A stretch of DNA of 64,000 nt, taken from the NCBI GenBank assembly GCA_009761415.1, contig QUOL01000002.1:1736001-1800000 (forward strand), given 5' to 3'. How positions within the stretch are numbered: the first letter of the stretch is position 1; the number at the start of each line of letters is the position of its first letter. Source of the DNA: Sarcomyxa edulis (taxonomy: Eukaryota > Basidiomycota > Agaricomycetes > Agaricales > Mycenaceae). This document shows, piece after piece, positions 45,443-55,593 of this stretch. The position numbers and the translations under genes were made by a program. The notes beneath the pieces were generated by a model that was not told where the DNA came from, made no database searches, and was given only the letters and a program-made list of their open reading frames with translations.

Positions 45443-45586
45443 GGATTATGATATTGACAATCATTGGTTGATTATGTAGTTTCTGACTTTTTGATTTGTA
45501 TCATGGTTCCAAAAATCTATACTATGCTGAATATAACATCATATCATTGTATCAATTCTTGATTTTGTTAAACTGGTAAGGAATAT

Positions 45587-48500
45587 CTACTTTCTTCCAC
45601 GGTTTAGTGCCCAATTGATAACCAAAAACTCCTGCCCAATTCCATAAGTTCCTGCTGGACGCCGGTAAACAGCAAGATGTGTTACTATATCTGCCAATTC
45701 TACTACTTGTAGTAGATCTGATGGAGCTGTTTCTACAAGTTGGATTTGTAACCTAGCCAAAGTCTTGTATGGTCCTTTATACGCTTGGGCCAAAGGTTTG
45801 TGGGGGTGGATTAGAATGAAAGATCGAAGCACTCCTTCGAGAGGGACTTGGAGAATTGAGTTGATATATCCAGTATGAAGAGTAGACTGATGGTTATGTG
45901 TTATGGAAAATTGAATAGCACTGTTCCCCTGATGAGATCGGAAACAGCTATATGTGTGCCGATTGAAAACCAATTGAGTTGGGGTAAGAGCACATGGTGG
46001 AAGAACCAAAGCACCAGGAGGATGAGGGAGATTTTCATAATGACGCCACAAAGGATTTTTGGACTGTAGATAACGAAGTAAAACGGTGTACTGAATAGGG
46101 TCCAGATCAGTTCCCTTAGCAAGAATATTGGTGACTTCAGTTGTTGTAAGCCGTGGATTGAATGGAGTGTTCTGATATATATCGGGAGGGTGAATAACCT
46201 TTATCAGGTCATCCATAGCAGTGGAAGTGTCTTTCCGATCACGAAGTTGTGCATCCAATCGAGCTTTCCGGCACATTTGCTGGAACATAGTGAGATCAAT
46301 CTCATCTATATCAATAAATTCAATCAACAAGTGTAGGAAACCAAGTGAAAGATACCCATACTCATATGTTTATTAGTACTGATTTTCTGGAACATGCCAT
46401 TGACCCCTTCACCAGGAAACTCACTCAAAGCAGCAAGTGGACCCCATCGTTTTAGTAGTTCCCCGTTGTGCATAGCATAATGGTGGTTGGGAAGTGAGTG
46501 GGCATTTCCAAAAAGGTTTGGAATTGCACGACGGTAGCTGAGATAATGAAAAGTATAGGCATCTGCCTCGTCATTGGAAGTAGAGAATGAGGAGATGATA
46601 TTGGTTGCAGCCACCAGATGGTACAGATTCTCGAATAATTCCTGATTCCGAGTGGATCTGTGAGTTTCAGAATACCAGAACTCTGGAAGGATAATGGGAA
46701 AAATGATGGAGAACAGAATAAGCTGTTCATTAGCTTTGAGTTTTCCATGAGATGACTCTCCAAGATTTGTTGGAGGACGATTGACATGTGTAGGAAGCTG
46801 AATATTCTCGATACAAGTATGAATAGCGGCTAGTTGCTCTTTGTTGAATTCGAATAGAGGTGGTGTGGAACCAGAGTTGCCAGCTGCAGGATTATCTCCA
46901 CTGCTCGATGATTCATGCCCAGACCCAATATCACTGTCCATTTCTACATCTGTGATAGGGGGGGAGTCTCCAGATTGTGATTGTGGTGTGGGAGTGACTG
47001 TACGGCTGGATGATCCCCAACGAAATCGATTGTGGTATTCGGATTTGCTCCACTCGCTTTCTGAAGTGTCAGATACATCTCTGAAGATATCTGCAGATAA
47101 TGATTCTGCATCTGAACCATTGCCACTATGTTCAGGCTGATCATCCTCCACCTCTACACCTTTTTCTATCTTTCTCCCAAGTCCCAGAAACCGGCGTAGA
47201 TGTGTTTGAAGTACACCTTCCAACCAATTGTGCATAAAACCAAGAATGAGGGAGTCTACAGGTTCCCAGTAGGGTAGATCATGCAAAGGAGTCCATCGTA
47301 CACCGGTGGTGGTTGCCAGTTTATTTTGACCAGTAATGGTATGAGTATGTTTCCATTCTCTGGCTTGGACTCGAACTTCAGCATTACTCCGCTTGGTCCA
47401 GGATGCAATATCCAGGACACCTACTCTGTCTTTTGTACAATCACAAAAAGAACAGAATTTCATCGCACTTGTGCCTAAGAATCCAGCAGTCTTCCGTATG
47501 GCCTCCAGATCTGCAATCAGAAGGAGGAGAAGAACTTGGATAAGAATTCCCTGTGCATATCGATGAGTCGGAAGGGTTTTTCCCAAGTGGAACTCCCGAA
47601 GCATATGGATGAGTGGTAGAAGAATGTTGCAAATGGTATAGATGTCTGGAGCCTTGGGACCAGGAATAACACCAACGAAAAATAGGTTCTCGGGTAAGAA
47701 CCGAACCTCGTACGGGAGACTTAAACAATATAGAAATATTGCTCCACAGGAAATAACTTTCCCTATATGAATAGATTGATTAGAATAGTAGTGAACAAAT
47801 CAAAAAGAAACTCTATACCTGCAATTTTATTTGTCAATGGATTGAACCAGTCAATATAGATTCCAAAAACCAATTTCCCCCGTGTATGCCGGAAATCTCC
47901 AAGAGATCGCCATACAGGACTATCCCAAGTACTGTGCATTGTACCATGAGATGGAATATAGGTATAGCACTGATCCAGAAGATTTTCAATGTCCGGGCGT
48001 CCAAGAAAATATCGAAGCCAATTTTCGAATGATTGTGTGCGGTATAAACGAGCTGGAACCCGTTTAGGCCCATGACGGGTATTCCGGTTAGTCCATAGAT
48101 TTGTGCCACATACTCGAGTTCGCTGATTTTTTTTGGCAGTGCACCGTTCTGGAATATTGTTTCCTGCATATAATGCAAAACATTTTGGACAGCAAACAGT
48201 ACGGATGATCTCTGGAGTTAAATTCTGGCGGTGATATGCGGTTCGAACATCATGTGGGATGTTGAGAGAAGGAATTATAATGGAAATGCCAGTGAGAGTC
48301 AAGATCATTCCAAAAAGTTGGAAAGCAACACCAAGGATGATTGCGAGGGATTGGAGGACAATATTAGCAGTTGTACGGCTGGTTCGGCCATGGAGAGTAA
48401 GCCAAACTGCAAGGATCCGGCACATTTCTTCAATTTGAGCGATAGCTCTATTGATATCTGAAAATCAGGTCAGTCTATCTTCTGGTTTGATATAATTTTG

Positions 48501-48735
48501 AAAATTAAATCATACGTGTTTGAATCTGATTTTCCTTCTCTGAATCAAGCACCAGCTGTGGATTATGTCCAGATCCAGACGCCTGGTTTTGTTCTCTATC
48601 CTTTGCTTCATGCTTGTCACGGGTGGTGTATGAGACCTCACGGCCAGGGATACGAAGATTTTGACCATGTGGAATAAATGACTGTTTACAGCACTCTGAG
48701 CACACACATATGGTGCGCCGAGAGCGTGTAGACAT
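45587..48735 (-). CDS. Tnp2-like transposase of a CACTA/EnSpm element
   Basis: The ATG at 48735 starts a cysteine-containing N-terminus (RTICVCSECCKQSFIPHGQN), then exon 2 (INRAIAQIEEMCRILAVWL). The core shows TVCCPKCFALYAG, FENWLRYFLGRPDIENLLD, LVFGIYIDWFNPLTNKIAG, KVISCGAIFLYCLSLPYEVR, PENLFFVGVIPGPKAPD, FHLGKTLPTHRY, AIRKTAGFLGTSAMKFCSFC and LILGFMHNWLEGVLQ. The DWFNP, CG.IFLYCLSLP and CSxC segments are the usual landmarks of basidiomycete Tnp2-family transposases. An acidic linker and a C-terminal domain follow, ending LNRGRK at 45587. Introns sit near 48510-48440, 47822-47765 and 46373-46313. No stop or frameshift interrupts it. Confidence 0.83.
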
Positions 48736-49405
48736 CTTGAGTCTTTGAATCTAACACTTCAGTGCTGAGAATAGAGATGCAATACAGATCAAAAAGATCA
48801 TAGAGCTTATACCTGTTATCAACTCTGATTGTGGTATGATCTACACCTCAACAGCCTAATAGATTATTTGATTCAGTGAATCAAGGTAGTGGATGTAAAG
48901 ACCTTTGAGATCTTACAATGGATTTCGTGTTTTGTTGATCAGACGATAGCCTTCTGCTCTTTAGGACTATTATGCCGTAGATTGTTGTAAGTGCAAGATT
49001 GGTAAAGGTTGCTAACTTCAGTAGAGCACAAGAGTAAGGAAATGCCAGCGAGGATGTGGTGTGAACACAGATGCGAAGATGCGATACGGCGACTCGGAGT
49101 TCTCTATGTGACATGTCACTTGGTGTGACTGTCACTACGCCCAGTACCGAGTCACCCGGGTGAAGAACATGAGATCAACTAAGTCTGTCTACGATAGATT
49201 TGAGAATCAACTATTGATATAAACAGGGAGCTACTACTGTGAACTGTTCAAGTCCAAGTCTAAGTACTGCCCGTCGCCCGGCGAGACAACAAAAGGTCAA
49301 GGAATGTCGGTCGCCGGTTGCGGATTTGCCGGTGGCCGCGTGTTGGCCGCGTGGCGTTGAGGTGCTTGGCTGGGTGTGCTGTTGGGTGCGACAAAGGTGC
49401 GCTGG
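48736..49405. other. Right subterminal region of the DNA transposon
   Basis: No gene. It holds the transposase promoter and, nearer the end, GGGTGC-type repeats (49370-49415) mirroring those at the left end. A perfect 12-base palindrome GTGACATGTCAC lies at 49108-49119. Confidence 0.45.
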
Positions 49406-49447
49406 TGGGTGCATTCCACCCAGGTGCCGATCATTTTGCCCCCGGTG
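49406..49447. repeat. Right terminal inverted repeat
   Basis: Reverse complement begins CACCGGGGGCAAAATGATC. It matches the left end over 42 bases with two differences. The TSD of the adjacent retrotransposon starts two bases after it. Confidence 0.82.
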
Positions 49448-49454
49448 TCATGAG

Positions 49455-49880
49455 TGTCAGGGCAACACCAATCTATACAAGACCAGCGGGCCACTGGAGC
49501 GTCACGAGCGAAAGGCGAGAACAGAGAAAGAGGAGGAGAGGAGATACAAAGGGAAAGAGAGAGGAAGCGATAGAAGATACTACAGGAGTTATATGACTTA
49601 GGTTCCCACTAGATTAGCGGTAATCCTGAGAGATCGAACTGAGGATCCCCAGGGTGCATAGCGCCCTTTATATATCTACCTACATTACATGATTGGTAAG
49701 CTATAGAATCCTATGGAACATAATGGAACACCGTTAGTAAGATGATGATGCAACTCCGCAGCACCTTAGTAATCGCATCAGTCAGCGGCAGGAATAAAGG
49801 TATCCCAAGGAATAACTATAGCCCCCTGATAAGATAAGATAAGATCAAAGATAAAGTCCAAAATGAGTCGTTTCCTGACA
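49455..49880 (-). repeat. 3' LTR of the chromovirus
   Basis: Starts TGTCAGGGCAACACC and ends GTTTCCTGACA, with TGTCAGG/CCTGACA as short inverted ends. Left flank ATGAG. Confidence 0.95.
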
Positions 49881-49894
49881 TCACCCCCCTTCTA
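49881..49894 (-). promoter_or_regulatory. Polypurine tract
   Basis: On the element's sense strand AGAAGGGGGGTGA sits directly before the 3' LTR, the expected plus-strand primer site. Confidence 0.75.
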
Positions 49895-51142
49895 GGTCGA
49901 ATCGTCCTCGATATGACTACGATTAAGTGGTATCGACCAAGTCGGGATGTGTTTTGTCCTTTCCTTCTCCAAGACTGAGATTGTGGCATCAGTGTAGGTT
50001 TCGAGAGGTCTAAACGGCAGTTGAGTGAAGAGTGCAGCGTTAATCCGTCGCGGTGCATTGGGGTGCAACTGATGGAACTGTCGAACCAATCTTTTTGCAC
50101 GATCAACGTTATCCTCCGGTTCCCAGGTGTTGTGTTCGTCGGTGTACCCCTTCCACTTGATCAAATAGTACAGCTTGCCTCGTTCCAACTTAGAGTTCAA
50201 GATTTCTTCAACTTCGTATCGGGGTTCACCTTCGACCCGGATTGGAGGGGGAGGATCGGATCTTTGGCCTTCGATCTGGGGTGGAACGTAGCGTCGCAGT
50301 TTGGAGACATTGAATACGGGGTGTAGCTTGTTGTAACGCTTTGGCAACTTGAGTTTATACGCGTTGGGCGACACAACTTTAGTGATTTCGAATGGTCCGT
50401 CCCGCTTGTGACTTAGCTTTTTGGAGGGGCGGTCTGTCTTGATGTCGCTCAAGTCAAGGTACACCTTGTCTCCAACCTTGTACTGTGGGGTTTCGATCCG
50501 ACCTTGATCTGCAAATCTCTTCATCTCATCCGCCGCCTTATTTAGAGCCGCCTCTACTTCCTCATGGACCTTTTTCATGCGTAGTGCAAAGTCCTCAGCA
50601 GCTTCTGACTTGACATTTCTTTTCGGCTCGACCCCCATCCTTGGATGTCTTCCAGTGTTGGCGTAGAAGGGGGAGACTTGAGTCGACGACGAAACTCGGT
50701 TGTTAAGCGCAAACTCGGCGATGGCTAGCCAATCAGCCCAATCATTTTGCCTATGATTGATGAACAAGCGAAGATATTGTTCAATTTCCTGGTTGGTTCT
50801 TTCCGTTTGTCCATCACTTTGAGGGTGGTAGGCTGTTGACAGTTTGCGTTTGACACCGAGTAGCGTGTGAAGGTCTTTCATGAGCTGCGAGGCAAATTGC
50901 GGTCCGCGGTCCGAGATGACTGAGTCCGGGAGACCGTGGTACCTCCAGACGTGATCTCTGTAAAGCGCGGCTAGTCCAAGGGACGACAATTCTTCGGAGC
51001 ATGGGATGATGTGGGTCATTTTGGTGAATCTGTCAACGACCACGAGAATTGCATCGTTCCCTTGGCTATCTGGCAGTCCAGTGATCAAATCTACGGAGAT
51101 ATCTGTCCACGGCGCCGAAGGGGTGCGGTTAGGCATGAGCTT
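49892..51142 (-). CDS. Chromovirus Pol, integrase core and chromodomain (after the in-frame stop)
   Basis: This frame continues the upstream pol frame directly after a TGA. It contains the integrase catalytic residues: VDLITGLPDSQGNDAILVV (first Asp), SDRGPQFASQLM (second Asp) and DGQTERTNQEIEQYL (Glu). A GPY/F-like region (HKRDGPFEITKVVSPNAYKL) and a chromodomain (YEVEEILNSKLERGKLYYLI, then KWKGYTDEHNTWEPEDNV) follow. Chromodomains steer integration toward marked chromatin. If the stop is real, this part is made only by readthrough. Confidence 0.9.
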   Translation of the reverse strand, partial: KLMPNRTPSAPWTDISVDLITGLPDSQGNDAILVVVDRFTKMTHIIPCSEELSSLGLAALYRDHVWRYHGLPDSVISDRGPQFASQLMKDLHTLLGVKRKLSTAYHPQSDGQTERTNQEIEQYLRLFINHRQNDWADWLAIAEFALNNRVSSSTQVSPFYANTGRHPRMGVEPKRNVKSEAAEDFALRMKKVHEEVEAALNKAADEMKRFADQGRIETPQYKVGDKVYLDLSDIKTDRPSKKLSHKRDGPFEITKVVSPNAYKLKLPKRYNKLHPVFNVSKLRRYVPPQIEGQRSDPPPPIRVEGEPRYEVEEILNSKLERGKLYYLIKWKGYTDEHNTWEPEDNVDRAKRLVRQFHQLHPNAPRRINAALFTQLPFRPLETYTDATISVLEKERTKHIPTWSIPLNRSHIEDDST

Positions 51143-53757
51143 TCATATTGGTGGGGCAGGGAATGTCTTTGTTCGATTACATTTGTCGCAACCTTCGATG
51201 TACTGGGTTACGAATTTAGTCATTCCTGGCCACCAGTAGTTCCTGCTCATAAGCTCTAGGGTCTTCCACTTTCCAGGGTGTCCCACGACTGCAGAATCGT
51301 GATGTAATTCCACAATCTTTCGCCGTAGTTCTTCCTTCTTAGGGACGTAGACTTTTCCCCGGAATAGTATCAACCCTTGCTCTTCTGACCACTCTTCTTC
51401 TCTGAGACGTCTGACAGGGGAATGTTTGAGTTCTTCAACAGCTTTGACCACCGACTCATCATAGTCTTTGCACTTTCTGATGTCTGATAAAATGCTAGAC
51501 TCGTTGTTTTCGATCAAAACGTGGCCCTGTTGAAGCGCTCGGATTCGGAAAAACTCTGGTTTAAGAAGGATTTGGTTCTGGTTATCCTCTTCCCCCTTGT
51601 CATGATCTGCTCGTCTCGAGAGATAATCTGGTTTGGCCGATGCAGACCCTGGTCGGTGTTTCAGCACGAAATCAAATCGCGATAGGTAAAGTGCCCATCT
51701 CGCTTGTCGTCGATTCAAGTTCCGTGCTGTTTTGAAGTATTCCAGGTTCTTATGGTCGCTCCAGATTACCACCGGGTGGTCAGCCCCTTCGAGGTAGTGT
51801 CGCCATTCTTCCAAACATCGAATGATGGCTAGCATTTCTTTATCGTGTATATCATAGTTGCGTTGCACATCATTCAATCCTTTGGAGAGATAGGCGCACG
51901 GTCTCCATTTACCATCATCACAGAGCATGCTTAGAATACCCCCAGTCGCATGACCTGAGGAGTCGGCCTCAATCTTCATCTGCTTTGTCGGGTCAGGATA
52001 TACGAGGACAGGCTCGGAGGAGAATCTTCTCTTTAACTCGTCGAATGCCTTTTGTTGTTCCTCCGTCCATTTCCATGGTGCATCCTTCCGAGTGAGCTGA
52101 TGAAGGGGTTTTGCCACTTTAGAGAATCCCTCTATGAAGCGCCGGTAGAAGTTAGCAAAGCCGAGAAAGGCTTGCAGCTCCTTGACTTTTGTTGGTACCG
52201 GCCACTTCATGACTGCTTCGACTTTCTTGGGATCCATTCTAATGTGGTCACCCGAGATGATGAGACCGAGGTATTCCAGCTCTGTTTTCTCAAACTCACA
52301 TTTTTCGGGTTTAAGGAATAGATCATTGTCTCGTAGGATTTCAAGAACTTGTTTGACTATTTTCCTGTGTTCTTCCAGTGTCTTGGTGAAGATCAGGATG
52401 TCGTCCATGTAAACAATGACTACTCCTTTATCGATCAGCGGTTTGAGAATGTGGTTCATCATGGTCTGGAAGGAAGCCGGCGAATTCATCAGTCCAAAGA
52501 ACATAACGGTTGGTTCGAACATCCCTCTGTTGGTTTTGAAGGCTGCTTTCCACTCATCCCCTTCCTTGATGCGCAAATTGTTGTATCCCCACCGTAGGTC
52601 TAATTTGGTGAAGATCTTTGCGTTTTTAAGTTTATCAACAAGTTCGGGGATTAGGGGTAGTGGGTAAGCGTTCTTGACTGTGTGGGAGTTCAGATGCCGA
52701 TAGTCTTGAACCGGGCGATTCGTACCGTCTTTCTTCTTCACGAAGAAGAAGGGAGCCGCTTGGGGAGACTTCGAGGGTCGGATATATCCTTTGCGTAGGT
52801 TCTCGTCGATGAATTCGTCGAGTTCCTTTTGTTCTTTTGGTGACAGAGGGTACAGTTTAGGGTTTTGAGGGATAAAGGTGTCTTTCAGATCTATGGGATG
52901 GTCCCAAGGTCGTCGTTCAGGGAGTCGTTCCGACGCCTTCTTTTCGAACAGTTCTAAGAATTCATGATACTGTTCGGGGACTATGGTTTCGGGTTTAGGT
53001 TTAGATTGAAAGACCCCTGCGTCACCAGCAAAGAATATCCGTTCCGTTGGAATTTCTTCATACTCGTCGTCTTCTTTATGAGCCCAAGGATCATACCACG
53101 TGTGGTAGATGGCTTCTTCGTCTTCACCTTCTTCATCTTCGTTGACCATGGTGGGGAATGGGGTCTTAGCTTTGGCTTTTGCCTTGCGGCGTACCTTAGC
53201 GTCGTACCCACATTCTTTTGGACACCTAGTCATCTCCACTTCACCCTTTTCCCAGTCTATTTCCGGGTTGTGTTTCTTCAACCAGGAGTGTCCGATAATA
53301 ACCGCCATCTTTCCAAGGTTGGTGATCGCAAAAGTAGCACGTTCCTTATGCCCCTTATAGTTCAGGATCATGTCTACTTCTTCTGTGATCGACCCTCCTT
53401 CGTTCAGGGTTCCATCTACATTGTATACTTGAATGGGTCTTTTCAGTCGTCGGGTTGCTAGCCCATTGCCTTTTGCAAATTCTTTATCCATAAACAATGT
53501 AGTGGCCCCTGAATCCAGCAACGCATCAATGTTGATCGCACGATGAGTGTCAAGAGTTCTAAGACCAACGTTCATAGAAACGTGTGTCTTAAGGTTGAGG
53601 GTTCTGACATAATGTTTTTCCACAGGGGGTTTCGATTCGTGAGCGGGGGAAACAACTTTATTTTCTTCAAAATGTACATGTTTTTCTATTCTAGAATCGG
53701 AACCCTTGGTAGCGGCAATCGAGTTTGTGGAAGTTACTGATTGCCGTTTTGAAAACC
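51143..53757 (-). CDS. Chromovirus Pol: protease, reverse transcriptase, RNase H, integrase zinc finger
   Basis: The frame is open from the gag end at 53757 down to a TGA at 51143-51145, in the -1 frame relative to gag. It shows the protease site ALLDSGATTLFM, RT motifs (RPVQDYRHLN, KLDLRWGYNNLRIK, FGLMNSPASFQ, IVYMDDILIF, EYLGLIIS), RNase H (KIEADSSGHATGG, IHDKEMLAI, SDHKNLEYF) and the integrase HHCC finger (LHHDSAVVGHPG to CDKCNRTK). All catalytic signatures are intact. Expression is probably by -1 frameshifting from gag. A highly acidic linker (NEDEEGEDEE) follows the protease. Confidence 0.94.
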
Positions 53758-54723
53758 CTCTTCCTTTCGGAAGTACTCTCTCAACTCGTCAAACGTCATG
53801 CTTCTGATGTCGGCATAGGTACAGTTACGAGCGATGTGTCCTAGCCGTTGGCAACGGAAGCATTTGATAGGTGGACGTTTGCCGGCGCGATCCACATCCA
53901 TGGCGTCTGGGTCCCTTTGCCTTGGCGCGTCGGGCTGACGTTGAGGTGGTACAACTGGGGCTGGAGGCGGAGCTACTGGTTTGTCTCGACGAGGTTGTGT
54001 TCTGGATGTGTCGTTCCAGACGTTCTTGGCTTTCTCGTTGTAGCGAATGCGTTGATTGTCCAGCTTTAGCACCCATTCGTACCAGCCAGCCAGGGTGTTT
54101 GGCATAGCAGGTAATGCGTAGACGCGTTCTCGAAGCCGATGGTTTAGACCCGTTTCGAACTTTTCAATCAACGCTACCTCATTGTACCCAGTACGTGGGG
54201 CGATCGATGCAAAAGCCCGGACGTACTCGTCGGCGGTCTGGCTGCCCTGGAACAACTTGCTCATGTCAGTCTGAGCCGTATCTTGGGGATTGGGATCGGC
54301 AAAAGACTTTCTGAACTTTTGGATAAAGTCATTCCAGCTGGTGAAGGGAGCCTGTCGCCGGAGAGAGGTCATAGGATCTATTGTTCCAACCTGACTGATA
54401 GCCGTTAACGCCAAATCCACAAAGGTTTGTGCGGTTCCCCCCTGGATGTATGAGAGCGCAAACGAGATTTTGGTATCATCGTTTGGGAACTCAATGGCTC
54501 GACCGTTCATATAGTTGATGTTTTCGTTGATGAACGCGTCAGCCTGGGCTTTGTCTCCAGAGAAAATACGAGGGGGATTGATTTTAGGAAGTCGGGGATG
54601 AGGGGCAGGAAGTGGTTGCGGCATGGGTTGTGGCTGGGGTTGGGCAAGCTGTTGGTTCAGCAGGTTGGTGAGGGCGGCGATTTGGGTTTCGAGTTGCGTA
54701 ATGCGGTCATCAGGGTCCTCCAT
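53734..54723 (-). CDS. Chromovirus Gag
   Basis: The ATG at 54723 starts MEDPDDRITQLETQIAALTN, a short coiled coil. A Pro/Gln-rich stretch and a capsid-like region follow (FSGDKAQADAFINENINYM, FALSYIQGGTAQTFVDLAL, TSWNDFIQKFRKSFADPNPQ). It ends with one zinc knuckle, CFRCQRLGHIARNC, that would bind the RNA. About 329 residues, uninterrupted. It forms the virus-like particle in which reverse transcription takes place. Confidence 0.94.
   Translation of the reverse strand: MEDPDDRITQLETQIAALTNLLNQQLAQPQPQPMPQPLPAPHPRLPKINPPRIFSGDKAQADAFINENINYMNGRAIEFPNDDTKISFALSYIQGGTAQTFVDLALTAISQVGTIDPMTSLRRQAPFTSWNDFIQKFRKSFADPNPQDTAQTDMSKLFQGSQTADEYVRAFASIAPRTGYNEVALIEKFETGLNHRLRERVYALPAMPNTLAGWYEWVLKLDNQRIRYNEKAKNVWNDTSRTQPRRDKPVAPPPAPVVPPQRQPDAPRQRDPDAMDVDRAGKRPPIKCFRCQRLGHIARNCTYADIRSMTFDELREYFRKEEGFQNGNQ
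53752..53758 (-). promoter_or_regulatory. Candidate -1 ribosomal frameshift heptamer
   Basis: Near the gag end the sense strand reads GGGTTTT, in register as G GGT TTT of the gag frame, fitting X XXY YYZ. Slipping back one base here enters the open pol frame before the gag stop at 53734. Confidence 0.5.
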
Positions 54724-55154
54724 GGTAGTAGCAAGAGGAGATGCGAGGTGGGAAGGAGTTATGGAAAGGTGGGGAGGTTACTACAGACACGATCGAATGC
54801 GTGATACTAAACAGGTCCCCGTTGGTTAGACGGATCAACCCAACCGGATAGTATGCACGAGCGAAAACAATATGAGTGTAGCGCGGTATGCGTAAGGCGA
54901 GGTGCCGTTAGCTTGTGTTCTGTTGCTACTCAGACAATATCCTTCTTCTCTTCCAAAAGGACTATTGCGCGGTTAAGCCTTGGCGACTACTGCAGATCTG
55001 AAGTCGGGCTCAACGTTACTTCAGATTATGCTTGTCAGCTGAGTTGAGTGGAACACAAGTTCTTGATGGCGAGGTAAAAGGTAGTTAGTAATGTGAATGG
55101 AAAGAGGGAATGGAGGGGCGCAGCGTGTATTTCAGGATTAGGGCGTCGTAGGGT

Positions 55155-55167
55155 GAGTTCGATCTTC
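55155..55167 (-). promoter_or_regulatory. Primer-binding region, possibly self-priming
   Basis: Right after the 5' LTR the sense strand reads GAAGATCGAACTC. It lacks the TGG of ordinary tRNA-primed sites. AGATCGAACT is the exact complement of AGTTCGATCT inside the LTR (about 55343-55352), as in Tf1/sushi self-primed elements. AGTTCGAT also resembles a tRNA T-arm, so a tRNA fragment is an alternative. Confidence 0.4.
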
Positions 55168-55593
55168 TGTCAGGGCAACACCAATCTATACAAGACCAGC
55201 GGGCCACTGGAGCGTCACGAGCGAAAGGCGAGAACAGAGAAAGAGGAGGAGAGGAGATACAAAGGGAAAGAGAGAGGAAGCGATAGAAGATACTACAGGA
55301 GTTATATGACTTAGGTTCCCACTAGATTAGCGGTAATCCTGAGAGATCGAACTGAGGATCCCCAGGGTGCATAGCGCCCTTTATATATCTACCTACATTA
55401 CATGATTGGTAAGCTATAGAATCCTATGGAACATAATGGAACACCGTTAGTAAGATGATGATGCAACTCCGCAGCACCTTAGTAATCGCATCAGTCAGCG
55501 GCAGGAATAAAGGTATCCCAAGGAATAACTATAGCCCCCTGATAAGATAAGATAAGATCAAAGATAAAGTCCAAAATGAGTCGTTTCCTGACA
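55168..55593 (-). repeat. 5' LTR of the chromovirus
   Basis: Same 426 bases as the other LTR, TG...CA bounded. Followed by the second ATGAG copy. A TTATATATC box at about 55381 may be the element's promoter core. Confidence 0.95.

Larger units (their letters stand above)
43513..49447. mobile_element. CACTA/EnSpm-like DNA transposon (Tnp2-type), about 5.9 kb, apparently complete
   Basis: Both ends carry a 42-base inverted repeat beginning CACCGGGGGCAAA with two mismatches. The element is flanked by TC on each side, a possible 2-base target duplication. Inside are an unknown plus-strand gene (43953-45442) and a minus-strand transposase (45587-48735). Subterminal GCACCCA repeats follow each end, as is typical of CACTA elements. 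The terminal bases CAC and the Tnp2-like transposase support the class. Both internal genes read through without stops, so the copy may be young. Confidence 0.78.
49455..55593 (-). mobile_element. Ty3/Gypsy chromovirus LTR retrotransposon, full length, recent
   Basis: Two 426-base LTRs (49455-49880 and 55168-55593) begin TGTCAGG and end CCTGACA and look identical base for base. ATGAG directly flanks both outer edges (49450-49454, 55594-55598), a 5-base target duplication. Gag, protease, reverse transcriptase, RNase H, integrase and chromodomain lie in that order on the minus strand, the Ty3/Gypsy order. A chromodomain places it among chromoviruses. Identical LTRs mean insertion was very recent. 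One in-frame stop in pol (51143-51145) would block a full integrase. Confidence 0.95.

Noticed and set aside
49239..49601. 120-codon frame across the transposon end into the LTR
   Set aside because: Spans two different mobile elements; the same LTR part recurs in the frame at 55093-55314. Not a gene.
55343..55352. tRNA-like T-arm AGTTCGATCT inside the LTR
   Set aside because: No acceptor, D or anticodon stem could be drawn around it; more likely part of the priming system.
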